A stretch of DNA of 64,000 nt from Polyangium spumosum (lineage in GTDB: Bacteria > Myxococcota_A > Polyangia > Polyangiales > Polyangiaceae): the NCBI RefSeq assembly GCF_009649845.1, contig NZ_WJIE01000001.1, forward strand, positions 791,054-855,053, given 5' to 3'. The notes below the pieces were generated by a model. The model did not search any database. It was not told the origin of the DNA and saw nothing but the letters and a program-made list of their open reading frames with translations. The first letter of the stretch is position 1. Every line of letters starts with the position of its first letter. Both the position numbers and the translations under genes were made by a program. This document shows, one piece after another, positions 25,411-33,098 of this stretch.

Positions 25411-26730
25411 ATGTTGCTGCAGTTCGCCGTCGAGAACTTCCTGTCCTTCCGAGAACCGATGACGCTGAGCTTGCTTGCGACACCAGGTGTCGAGCACGAC
25501 GCTCGGCAGGTGCTCGCCGGGCCAGAAGAGCGAGAAGTTCTCCGCTGTGCAGCGATCTACGGAGCGAATGCTTCTGGGAAGTCGAACCTGGTCAAGGCCA
25601 TCGAGTTCGCAAGGCGCCTGATCCTGACGGGTACGCGGAGCGCGGAGCCGATTGGAGTGAGGCCGTTCAAGCTGGACGAAGCTTGTCGCAATGCTCCTTC
25701 ACGGTTCGAGCTCGAGATTGGCGCAGGAAAATCACGTTACTCGTACGGCTTCGAGGTGTCAGAAAGGCGTGTTCATAGTGAGTGGCTGTTCGTTGCCACG
25801 GATGGCACCGAGGCGAAACTGTTCGAGCGGAGCACGGATGAGACCGACGCGTCCAGCATCGAGATCGGTGACGCATTGTGCTCCAGTGATCACAGACGCC
25901 AATTCTTGAATTTCGTCGCGGAGGGTACGCGACCCAATCAGCTTTTTTTATGCGAAGCCAACGAGCGCAACGCGACGGAATTCAGCCAGCTCATTTCGAG
26001 CGTTCGCGAGTTGATGGTCATATCACCAGTGACCCGGGCGAGACAGCTGGGGCACAGACTCGACGTCGACGAGTCTTTTCGCACGTTCATGGGTTCCCTG
26101 ATGTATGCGGCGGGCACTGGCATCGAAGAGCTGCGCGTCGAGCGCATCGACCCGGACGACATCGATCCGATGACCACGATGCAGATCGCCCTTCGTGGTG
26201 AAACGGTCAACGAGATATCGGCGCATACCGCCGGCCCGGTGGTGCTCGCGTTTCTACAGATAAAGTTCGCGCATCGCGATCGGGATGGGAAGCAGGTTCT
26301 CTTCTCGGCGGAGGAAGAGTCCGACGGTACCAGGCGATTGCTTCATCTCGGCCCATCGATTTATCGTGACGGCTTCTGTTACGTCATCGACGAGCTGGAG
26401 CGTAGCCTGCACCCGCTCCTCACGCGTATGTTCTTGGAACGTTTCCTTGCGCAGGGAGCGATCCCTGACGCCACGCCGAGTCAGCTCATCTTCACCACAC
26501 ACGACACCAACCTGCTCGACCTGTCCCTCTTGAGCCGCGACTCCATCTGGTTCACCGAAAAAGACCCCAGTGGCGCCAGCACACTTTATTCGCTCGCGGA
26601 CTTCAATCCCGAGCAGTTGGCGGACCTCGGAAAAAATCTCGAAAATGGATACCTGCAAGGGCGGTTCGGAGCGATCCCCTTCTTCGGCAATCTCACGCGA
26701 CTGATCTCTCAAGGCGGCAGGGGGAGTTGA
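25411..26730 (+). CDS. AAA15/RloA-like ATPase
   Basis: A 439-aa ABC/SMC-type ATPase of the AAA15 group. It starts MLLQFAVENFLSFRE, the usual beginning of this family, so the ATG at 25411 is chosen over earlier in-frame codons. Visible are Walker A (GANASGKS, 51-58), a signature-like 'EEESDGTRRLLHL' (301-313), Walker B (CYVIDELE, 323-330) and H-loop (FTTHDTN, 361-367). The protein is close to RloA, the ATPase partner of RloB. The gene overlaps no other but its stop lies 2 nt before the next start, indicating one operon. Base composition is far below its neighbours (about 53-55% GC in two hand-counted 60-bp segments), a sign of transfer. Confidence 0.93.
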   Translation: MLLQFAVENFLSFREPMTLSLLATPGVEHDARQVLAGPEEREVLRCAAIYGANASGKSNLVKAIEFARRLILTGTRSAEPIGVRPFKLDEACRNAPSRFELEIGAGKSRYSYGFEVSERRVHSEWLFVATDGTEAKLFERSTDETDASSIEIGDALCSSDHRRQFLNFVAEGTRPNQLFLCEANERNATEFSQLISSVRELMVISPVTRARQLGHRLDVDESFRTFMGSLMYAAGTGIEELRVERIDPDDIDPMTTMQIALRGETVNEISAHTAGPVVLAFLQIKFAHRDRDGKQVLFSAEEESDGTRRLLHLGPSIYRDGFCYVIDELERSLHPLLTRMFLERFLAQGAIPDATPSQLIFTTHDTNLLDLSLLSRDSIWFTEKDPSGASTLYSLADFNPEQLADLGKNLENGYLQGRFGAIPFFGNLTRLISQGGRGS

Positions 26731-26732
26731 AG

Positions 26733-27392
26733 ATGGTCCACAAGATCCGACGCATGGGCCTCGTTCAACGCACCATCGGGGCGCGCAGCGCGCAGCTCTA
26801 CGTCGTCGCGACGGAAGATACGCATGCTGCCGCTCAATACCTCCACGCGCTCCAGGAAAACAACCTCGTCGACCGATCGCGCGTGCGTATCATCGTGCTC
26901 CCCACCGACGAGGGACGTGGCGCGCCCACGCATCTGCTCGAACGGCTGACCGAGTATCGCAGCGGGCTCGATCGGTGCCTCGACGAGGACGAGTTCTGGG
27001 CTGTCTTCGACGTCGATCACCATCGGAGCAAGGAGCTCTCTGATTTCGCGATGCGCGCCAGACAAAAAGGCTTCGATATCGCCGGTAGCAATCCGTGCTT
27101 CGAGCTCTGGCTACTCCTGCACGAAACCGAGGACACGTCGGCGGTCGTTACACACGCGGAGGATGCGCGAGCCGCCACGCTGTGTGAAAAGGAGCTGCGG
27201 CGTGTACTCGGACAATACAACAAGAAGGGCATCGACACGTCGCGAATTTCGCGCGAGACGGTCGCTACGGCGGTCGCCCGTAGTGCAGCGATGGATGACG
27301 GGGCGCCATGGCCCAGCCAGGTCGGCACGCACGTACATCGCCTCGTGAAGCGCCTCCCACCCCCCGCTGTTCACGCTCCCTCGTCGCCCTGA
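26733..27392 (+). CDS. RloB-like Toprim-fold protein
   Basis: A 219-aa protein of the RloB group. The Toprim-like acidic residues are Glu 28 (in YVVATEDTHAAAQY) and the DxD of VFDVDHH (Asp 93, Asp 95); the family motif SNPCFELWLLLH lies at 119-130. Such proteins are probable metal-dependent nucleases that act with an AAA15 ATPase, as in AbiL-type and related abortive-infection modules. GGGGGAG lies 6 nt upstream of the ATG; the stop of the ATPase is 2 nt before it. Like the ATPase it has a lower GC content than its neighbours. Whether it cleaves DNA or RNA cannot be judged here. Confidence 0.88.
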   Translation: MVHKIRRMGLVQRTIGARSAQLYVVATEDTHAAAQYLHALQENNLVDRSRVRIIVLPTDEGRGAPTHLLERLTEYRSGLDRCLDEDEFWAVFDVDHHRSKELSDFAMRARQKGFDIAGSNPCFELWLLLHETEDTSAVVTHAEDARAATLCEKELRRVLGQYNKKGIDTSRISRETVATAVARSAAMDDGAPWPSQVGTHVHRLVKRLPPPAVHAPSSP

Positions 27393-27420
27393 AAGGTATT
27401 TCACTGGCGTCGCGAGCGGC

Positions 27421-27486
27421 TCGTCAAGGGCGTGCTGGCAGATGCGGTGAGTGGATCCGTTCCTCGCAATCGCCGAGCGCGGGTAG
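27421..27486 (+). pseudogene. decayed duplicate of the methyltransferase 3' end
   Basis: Positions 27421-27447 match 25142-25168 at 24 of 27 bases, and 27471-27486 match 25266-25281 (including the TAG stop) at 15 of 16 bases. The intervening 74 bp of the functional copy are missing and the frame is broken. It lies just after the RloB-like gene, so the two-gene cassette is flanked by the intact and the residual copy of the same gene end. Confidence 0.7.
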
Positions 27487-27501
27487 CGCCGGGCGCCGAC
27501 G

Positions 27502-28329
27502 TCAGCCGAGCGGCTCGTGGTGATCGTGCGCGATGACCCCGCGCTTCCAGTGCCCCGAGGCGTGCACGCGTCCGCGCGCCCAGCCGAGCTCGCGCACGAG
27601 CAAGCGCATCACCGCGGCGGTCTCGGAGGCCTCGCCCGCGAGCCAGGCGAAACCCTCCCCTGTTTCGGGTAGCTCGGCCGCGCGCACGATATCCACGAGC
27701 CGCTTCGTTATCTCCCCGGCTCCGCCCGCGTCCGCGCGATAGACCCAGCGGGTCTCCACGCCCGCCCGGACAAGCTCGGGCCACGCGGCCTGATCCTTCG
27801 TGTCCTCCACGAGCGCCACCACGAAATTGCGCACGGCCGGCGGCGTCTCCTCGATACGACGTGTCATCTCCGGCAGCGCCGTCTCGTCGCCGACGAAGAG
27901 CTGCCACGCCGGCTGCAATCGGAGCAGGCGTGATCCACGCGGCCCGGCGAGGCCGAGCACGTCCCCCGGCGTCGCGCGCGCCGCCCAGGAAGAGGCGACG
28001 CCATGCGCATGCAACAAGAAATCGACGTCGATGGTATCCACGTGCCGCGCCCGGACGGTGTAATCACGCGCGATCGGACGCGCGCCCGGCGGCGGTCGAA
28101 TCTCGCCGCGCTCGTCGACGACGGGCAAGACGGGCTCGGACTGTCCCTCGGCGGGGAACAAGAGCTTCACGTGGTCCTCGGGCGCGAGGGACACGAAGCC
28201 CTCGAGCTCGGGGCCGCCGAGCGTGATGCGGCGCATGCGCGGCGAGAGATCACGGACGCGGGCGACGGTCAAACGGCGGACCTTCAGGGGGTGACGAACG
28301 AGGTCGAAGGGTGTGTCTTCACGGTTCAT
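27502..28329 (-). CDS. siderophore-interacting flavoprotein (FAD-binding 9/SIP family)
   Basis: A 275-aa flavoenzyme: N-terminal FAD-binding beta-barrel with 'IARDYTVRARH' (the R-x-Y-T-x-R FAD motif, about 86-96) and 'GDVLGLAGPRGS', then a NAD(P)H-binding SIP domain ending 'HASGHWKRGVIAHDHHEP', which is diagnostic of the family. It would reduce ferric siderophore to release Fe(II) in the cytoplasm. There is no ferric uptake or siderophore gene in the window. It lies 15 nt after the stop of the hypothetical gene 28345-28890, so the two may be co-transcribed; its ribosome site is weak. Confidence 0.92.
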   Translation of the reverse strand: MNREDTPFDLVRHPLKVRRLTVARVRDLSPRMRRITLGGPELEGFVSLAPEDHVKLLFPAEGQSEPVLPVVDERGEIRPPPGARPIARDYTVRARHVDTIDVDFLLHAHGVASSWAARATPGDVLGLAGPRGSRLLRLQPAWQLFVGDETALPEMTRRIEETPPAVRNFVVALVEDTKDQAAWPELVRAGVETRWVYRADAGGAGEITKRLVDIVRAAELPETGEGFAWLAGEASETAAVMRLLVRELGWARGRVHASGHWKRGVIAHDHHEPLG

Positions 28330-28344
28330 GGGAGAGGCTCGGAG

Positions 28345-28890
28345 TCATGCAGGAGAGGTCGAGGGGGACCAATAGGGATCTTGGACGACGGTCCGGATGG
28401 CTGCGCTGAGCTTCGGCTCGATGCGCTTCCGCTCCGCGGCGTGAAGCTCGGACAAGGACTGGCGGATTTTCATCGCGAGATGCCGGAAGCGAAATCGATC
28501 GGGCCCGTTGTAGTTCATCCCGGGACGACAGCGAGCTTGCTTCGCTGCTTCGTCGCGCATGGGCGCGAAGAACGACATGCTCGCCACGAGCGCATCGCAG
28601 ACGGGCTCGTTCCTTTGCGGGTGAAGGGCCGCGAGGAGGAGGAGCATCGCGAATGGATCTTCACTCGCCCCCCAGGCGGCCTCGACCGTGGCGCGATCGG
28701 CTCCCGGGTCCTGAGGCGAAGCCCACCACCCACCACGACAACGCAGGGCCTCCATCAACTCGGAAAGAACCGCCGTGCTCACGTCGATCCAGTAACCCGC
28801 CGGGGCGACACGAGCAAGCTCCTCATTTTTTTGCCCATCCGTTGGAGCCCTTGGTAAGACTGCCGCCTCTCCAAGGAGCACATACCCCAT
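28345..28890 (-). CDS. hypothetical protein, about 181 aa
   Basis: Not recognised. The reading frame is coherent ('RATVEAAWGASEDPFAMLLL', 'MRDEAAKQARCRPGMNYNGP', 'RHLAMKIRQSLSELHAAERK') and ends 15 nt before the SIP gene. It is Trp- and Cys-containing, with no signal or membrane span. The start is uncertain: the ATG at 28890 overlaps the ATG of the divergent gene by two bases, so the true start may lie downstream (e.g. GTG at 28881 or near the codons for VSTAVLSELMEAL). Its presence beside a flavoprotein gives no functional clue. Confidence 0.5.
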   Translation of the reverse strand: MGYVLLGEAAVLPRAPTDGQKNEELARVAPAGYWIDVSTAVLSELMEALRCRGGWWASPQDPGADRATVEAAWGASEDPFAMLLLLAALHPQRNEPVCDALVASMSFFAPMRDEAAKQARCRPGMNYNGPDRFRFRHLAMKIRQSLSELHAAERKRIEPKLSAAIRTVVQDPYWSPSTSPA

Positions 28891-29560
28891 GGAAATGCCC
28901 GGCGAAGACACTTCGCCCAAAGCTTATCCGCCGAAGAGCGCCTATTCGATCTCGCGCGCCGCTGCCGATCCGAAGACCGCGGGCCTCGAAAAGGACCTGG
29001 AGGCGGCGCACGTCGATCTCAAGAAGGCGCTCCGCGAGCAGGAGGACCTCGAGGAGCAGGTGCAGAGGAAGTCTGCCATTCTCGACGTGTGTGACGAATA
29101 CCTCGACGACGACATCGGGGGCTTCCAGCTCGGCCTGCTCACGATCGTGGACAAGAATCGCGAGGCGCCGAAGTACCTCCGGTATTTCCCCAAGGGCCTG
29201 CGCGAGGTCACGACCGCCGAGCCCCGCAAGGAGGAGCCCGAGATCGTCGAGCAAATGCTCGAAGCCATGGTCGAGGACCAGGCGGATCCGGAGCTCGGGC
29301 CCCTCGTCACGACCTGGATGCCGAAGCTCTCGGCCTCCCGCGCCAAGGTCCTCGCGGCCAGCGAGGACCTCACCATCTCCGAGAAGCAGCTCGCCTTCCT
29401 GAACGAAAAAACGCTGCCCGCCCTCATGGCCGCCTGGCGCACGGCTTACAAAACACTCGAAGGTAAGCTCACCGCCGTCTACGCGTCGAACCCGAAGAAG
29501 GTCGACCGCTTCTTCAAGCCGTTCCGGAAGCCCCGGAAGAGTAAGAAAACCGACACCTGA
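28889..29560 (+). CDS. hypothetical coiled-coil protein
   Basis: A 223-aa soluble protein without signal or membrane segment. Residues 30-70 are a heptad-rich helix ('LEKDLEAAHVDLKKALREQE'), residues 70-130 are acidic, and the C-terminal 30 residues are very basic (FFKPFRKPRKSKK), suggesting nucleic-acid or membrane contact. AAGGAG lies about 10 nt upstream. A TTGCCC/TAAGAC pair with 18-nt spacing just before it could be the promoter; it would overlap the N-terminal codons of the opposite-strand gene. Family not recognised. Confidence 0.75.
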   Translation: MEMPGEDTSPKAYPPKSAYSISRAAADPKTAGLEKDLEAAHVDLKKALREQEDLEEQVQRKSAILDVCDEYLDDDIGGFQLGLLTIVDKNREAPKYLRYFPKGLREVTTAEPRKEEPEIVEQMLEAMVEDQADPELGPLVTTWMPKLSASRAKVLAASEDLTISEKQLAFLNEKTLPALMAAWRTAYKTLEGKLTAVYASNPKKVDRFFKPFRKPRKSKKTDT

Positions 29561-29585
29561 ACGCGTCGAACGCGTCCGAAGGTCG

Positions 29586-29863
29586 CTTCGCGCGCGCCTG
29601 ACACGTGTCGGGCGGCGTCGAACCGACCTTCGCGCGTGTTCTACACGCGTCAGACGAGGCCGAAGCCGCCTTCGCGCGCGCCTGGCGCGTGTCGGGCGGG
29701 TCCGAACGAGCCTTCGCGCGCGCTCTACACGTGCAGGATCGCGCCGAACGAGCCTTCGCGCGCGTTCTACACGCGTCGGGTGACGCCGAAGGCGCCTTCG
29801 TGCACGTCTGGCACGTGTCGGGCGGCTCGGGAGGAGCGTTCGGGCGCGTCCGACCAGGCGGAG
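29586..29863. repeat. 42-bp tandem repeat array (six full units plus a part)
   Basis: Between the coiled-coil gene and the next gene, units of exactly 42 bp begin at 29586, 29628, 29670, 29712, 29754, 29796 and (partial) 29838, each starting C-T-T-C-G-Y-G-C (the last one degenerate). The units are diverged. Because 42 is a multiple of 3 the array stays open on the plus strand (29605-29907) and would encode a 14-residue repeat, 'FARVLHASDEAEAA'-like, but no promoter, ribosome site or gene-like start is visible. This region (29561-29881) contains no other gene. Confidence 0.8.
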
Positions 29864-29881
29864 GTGGGGGTTACCCGTGGC

Positions 29882-30970
29882 TCAGGTCTTCTTGCGCAAG
29901 GTGTTGATCTGGATGTGGGGCCAGCGGGTGGTCTTGCCGCTCGAGCCGAACATGAACTCGAAGAAGATGATCTGCTCGTATTGCAGTTGAAGGATCTCCT
30001 TCCCGTCTTCGATCACGGTCTCGATCCACATACGCAGCTTCATGTCGGCGGGGCGGGCGAAGCGCTGGACGAACGGGGTATTCAAGATCCCGCCCTGCGG
30101 GCCGCCGTCGTGCTGGGTGGAGAGCTCGATCAAGGTATACCCCTTGATGTTCTGGTCCTTGATCACGTCGCGCAGGCGCAGGTCCGGGCGGGCCGAGTAG
30201 GGGTAATGGCTGTCCGCCAGGATCCGCTGGAAGTAGGTGCGATTGCCGTCGGGGTCGCGCACCGGCAGCGTCTTGTCATGCACCCAGTCCGGCGCCGGCT
30301 TGTCGAGGTCGATCGGATCCTTCTCGGAGACGCCCATGCTCGACGACATCGAGAGAAACGGGATCTGCCACGCGGCGAGGCCACTCGGAAACTCGGGTTT
30401 CCCGTCACTGACGACCTGGAAGCCCCCGGTCAGCAGGATCGCGTTGCCGTGCGGGATCGTGCCGCTCCGCGCGATGGAATAGGGCGGCACGAAATTGGGG
30501 CCGTTCGAGCCCGCGCCGATCGAGATGCCGGGGTAGCCGTTGTCCTCCAGCACGGATTGTTCGTCCGCCGGGTGGTTGTACATCTGATTCAGCCACAGAT
30601 ACATCCCGTCTTCTTCGTGGATCCCGACCCCGTCCCGGACCCGCTGGATGCTCTGGTTGTACTTGACCGCGCCGACGAACTGCTCATTGGTCCCGCCGCG
30701 GTTGCGAACGCCGCCGTCCACCAGGGTGAAGGTGAGCTCCTCCGTGTAGTCGTCGCAGAGGAAGTGGAAGATGCCGAAGATGGTCTCCGAGTTGGTGCCG
30801 GGGGAGGGCATGCAGGTGGTGTGCAGTCCCCAGCCGACAGGGCTCTTGGTCGGGTTGTTGTTGACCCAGGTGCCTTCGAGCTGCGCGAGCACGCCGTAAT
30901 TGGCCGGCTCGCGCAGGATCGCATCGGTGTACGTGGGATAAGGGGGCTGGGGGGTCGTGGGAATCGACAT
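29882..30970 (-). CDS. beta-barrel-type protein, possibly haem- or ligand-binding
   Basis: A 362-aa cytosolic-type protein (no signal). The N-terminal part 'LAQLEGTWVNNNPTKSPVGW' followed by 'GWGLHTTCMPSPG' is reminiscent of lipocalin/nitrobindin-like barrels (GxW near the start), but the rest ('HGNAILLTGGFQVVSDGKP', 'YFQRILADSHYPYSARPDLR') does not match a family that I can name with confidence. His, Tyr and Trp are abundant. GAGGT lies 6 nt upstream of the ATG. The gene is slightly less GC-rich than most of its neighbours. It could bind a hydrophobic ligand; function is not established. It is adjacent (95 nt) to the sugar ABC operon but has its own ribosome site. Confidence 0.7.
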   Translation of the reverse strand: MSIPTTPQPPYPTYTDAILREPANYGVLAQLEGTWVNNNPTKSPVGWGLHTTCMPSPGTNSETIFGIFHFLCDDYTEELTFTLVDGGVRNRGGTNEQFVGAVKYNQSIQRVRDGVGIHEEDGMYLWLNQMYNHPADEQSVLEDNGYPGISIGAGSNGPNFVPPYSIARSGTIPHGNAILLTGGFQVVSDGKPEFPSGLAAWQIPFLSMSSSMGVSEKDPIDLDKPAPDWVHDKTLPVRDPDGNRTYFQRILADSHYPYSARPDLRLRDVIKDQNIKGYTLIELSTQHDGGPQGGILNTPFVQRFARPADMKLRMWIETVIEDGKEILQLQYEQIIFFEFMFGSSGKTTRWPHIQINTLRKKT

Positions 30971-31065
30971 GGTTGACCTCGTTATCGTCGCATGAACCAG
31001 CGACGGTAAGCGACGGTACGTGAGCGAGGCGACGCATGTCAAGTCGGCCGAGGTATCGGAACGAC

Positions 31066-32037
31066 TTATTCGATGACCTCCCCGCCCTTCTTCCCATCCT
31101 CCTTCGTGAACCGCCGCGACCCGAGCGTGATCCGCTTCGGCACCGCCTCGCCCTTCCGGATTCGCAGGGCCGTCTCCACCGCCTCCCGCCCGCCCGTCGG
31201 ATACTGGAACGTCGCGTCCAGGATCCCCTGCTCGACGTAACTCACCCCCTCGTGGGGCAATGCGTCGATCCCGACGAACTTCATCTCCTTCTCGCGCCCG
31301 GCCGCCCTCGCCGCGAGATATGCGCCGTGCGCGCCCGGATCGTTGTGCGCGTACACCAGATCGATCTTCGACAGCCGCGCGAGCGCCGAATCCATCTCCT
31401 TGCGCGCCTCGGGCTCGAGCCATTTCATGTCGGCCTCGAACGCGATCTCGATCTCGCTGCCCGCGATCCCCTCCCGGAACCCCGCGCTCCGATCCTGCCC
31501 CGGCGTCGAGGTCATGAGCCCCTTCAGCTCGACGACCTTGCCCTTGCCGCCGAGCACCTTCTTCACCCATTCCCCCGCGGCGCGCCCGATCTTCTTGTTG
31601 TCGGCCCCGATGAACGTCGTATACCGCTCCCCGAGCACGGCCCGATCGAGCACGATGACCGGAATGCCCGCGTCGAATGCCTTTCCCACCGGCTCGGTGA
31701 GCGGCTGGGCCTCCTTGGGGCTCACGAGCAGGACGTCGACCTTTTGCGCGACGAGCTCCTCGACGTGCGCGCGTTGCTTCAAGGTGTCGTTCTGCGCGTC
31801 CTTGAAGATCAGCTCGATCTCGGGGTGCTCCTTCGCCGCGGCGGCGATGTCGGCGTTCATCTGCACGCGCCAGGGCTCGCCGAGGTTGCATTGCGACATC
31901 CCGATCACGAGCTTGCCGCCTTTGCCCCCCTCCCCCGCGGCCGCGCCGCCCTTCGATTCACCCTTGCAGGCGCAAGCGAGGACGAGCAGGCCGAGGAGAA
32001 AACCGCGGCGCGTGAATCCAAGCGTATTTCGCAGCAT
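31066..32037 (-). CDS. sugar ABC transporter substrate-binding lipoprotein
   Basis: A 323-aa periplasmic binding protein of the ribose/galactose (PBP1, RbsB-like) type. The signal peptide has an RRGF pair and ends LACAC (lipoprotein). 'VIGMSQCNLGEPWRVQMNAD' and 'PVIVLDRAV', 'FIGADNKKIGRAAGEW' and 'HNDPGAHGAYLAARAAG' are typical of RbsB/YtfQ proteins. It captures a sugar or sugar-like ligand for the permease and ATPase encoded upstream. GGAGG lies about 10 nt upstream of the ATG; the gap to the permease gene is 35 nt, so it is the third gene of the operon (ATPase-permease-binding protein). Confidence 0.93.
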   Translation of the reverse strand: MLRNTLGFTRRGFLLGLLVLACACKGESKGGAAAGEGGKGGKLVIGMSQCNLGEPWRVQMNADIAAAAKEHPEIELIFKDAQNDTLKQRAHVEELVAQKVDVLLVSPKEAQPLTEPVGKAFDAGIPVIVLDRAVLGERYTTFIGADNKKIGRAAGEWVKKVLGGKGKVVELKGLMTSTPGQDRSAGFREGIAGSEIEIAFEADMKWLEPEARKEMDSALARLSKIDLVYAHNDPGAHGAYLAARAAGREKEMKFVGIDALPHEGVSYVEQGILDATFQYPTGGREAVETALRIRKGEAVPKRITLGSRRFTKEDGKKGGEVIE

Positions 32038-32072
32038 GTCGGGACGACCTCCGGGCAGCCTCCAGGCGCCCT

Positions 32073-33098
32073 TCAGGAGTTCTTCTGGGCGACCGCCGCG
32101 ACGATCACGATGGCGCCCGTGAGCATCAGCCGGCTCGCCTCCGGCACGGCGTTGATGCTGAGGATCTTGTCGAGGTAACCAATGGTCAAGATGCCGAGCA
32201 ACGTGAGCCCCATCCCCCCGCGGCCGCCCTTGAGGCTCGTGCCGCCGATGACGACCATCGCAATGGCCGTGAGCTCGTACGTGACGCCCGCCTCGGGGTC
32301 GCCCTGCTGCTCCTGCGCCGCCTGGCAGATGCCGGCAGCCGCCGCGCAGAGGCCGGAGATCACGTAAGCGAGGATCTTCGTGGCGCGCACCGGGACGCCG
32401 GACAATCGCGCAGCCTCCTCGTTGCCTCCGACGGCATACCAGTACCGGCCGATCCTGTGGCGGGCGCAAAAAAAACCCACGACGACGGCGATGGCCAGAA
32501 AGACGAGCGTGACGGCGGCGACGTCGCCGCCGAAGACCTGGGCGTCGAGCGCGCGGAAGAGCGGCGGGACGTCGACATAATGGAGCGCGCCGTCGGGGCC
32601 GGGCACGGCCGTCGCGACCTTGGTTCCGCCGCTCGCCGTCTTCGCGAGGCCCCGCGCGAAGACCATCATCGCGAGCGTGGCGACGAAGGGCTGCACACGC
32701 GCAAACGCGACGACCGCGCCCGAGGCGGCCCCACACGTGGCGCCGATGGCGAGCACGCAAAAGACGGAGAGCCAGGCGGGGGCGCCTTCGTGAATGCTGA
32801 GTTTCGCCGCGACGACGGCCGAGAGGCCGAGGACGCTGCCGACGGAGAGGTCGATCCCACCCGCGAGGATGACGGGGAGCAGGCCACACGCGAGGATGCC
32901 GACGACCGAGGCCTGTCGCCAAGCGCCCTGGTGGGTGCCGAGGCGAAAGAAGGCGCCCTCGGCAGGGAAAACGACGCCGAGGGCGAGGACGAGGGCGAGC
33001 GAGAAGAGGGCACGCGCGAGGGTGGAGCGCGTCCATTGCGCATTTTTTCCGGAGGGACGCGCCGCGGGGGCTTCGAGGGATTGTTCTTTGTTGATCAC
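32073..33098 (-). CDS. sugar ABC transporter permease (RbsC-like)
   Basis: A 341-aa membrane protein with about eight to ten spans. 'ILAGGIDLSVGSVLGLSAVV' and 'FVATLAMMVFARGLAK' are hallmark segments of the RbsC/YtfT/XylH permeases, and the C-terminal part has the EAA-loop-like stretch 'VIGGTSLKGGRGGMGLTLLG'. The start is GTG 33098, overlapping the ATPase stop (GTGA). It forms the membrane channel of the importer with the other two gene products. Confidence 0.93.
   Translation of the reverse strand: MINKEQSLEAPAARPSGKNAQWTRSTLARALFSLALVLALGVVFPAEGAFFRLGTHQGAWRQASVVGILACGLLPVILAGGIDLSVGSVLGLSAVVAAKLSIHEGAPAWLSVFCVLAIGATCGAASGAVVAFARVQPFVATLAMMVFARGLAKTASGGTKVATAVPGPDGALHYVDVPPLFRALDAQVFGGDVAAVTLVFLAIAVVVGFFCARHRIGRYWYAVGGNEEAARLSGVPVRATKILAYVISGLCAAAAGICQAAQEQQGDPEAGVTYELTAIAMVVIGGTSLKGGRGGMGLTLLGILTIGYLDKILSINAVPEASRLMLTGAIVIVAAVAQKNS

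Noticed and set aside
29605-29907. Open frame over the 42-bp repeat array
   Set aside because: Open only because the unit is a multiple of 3; no ribosome site, no promoter and no other gene-like feature.
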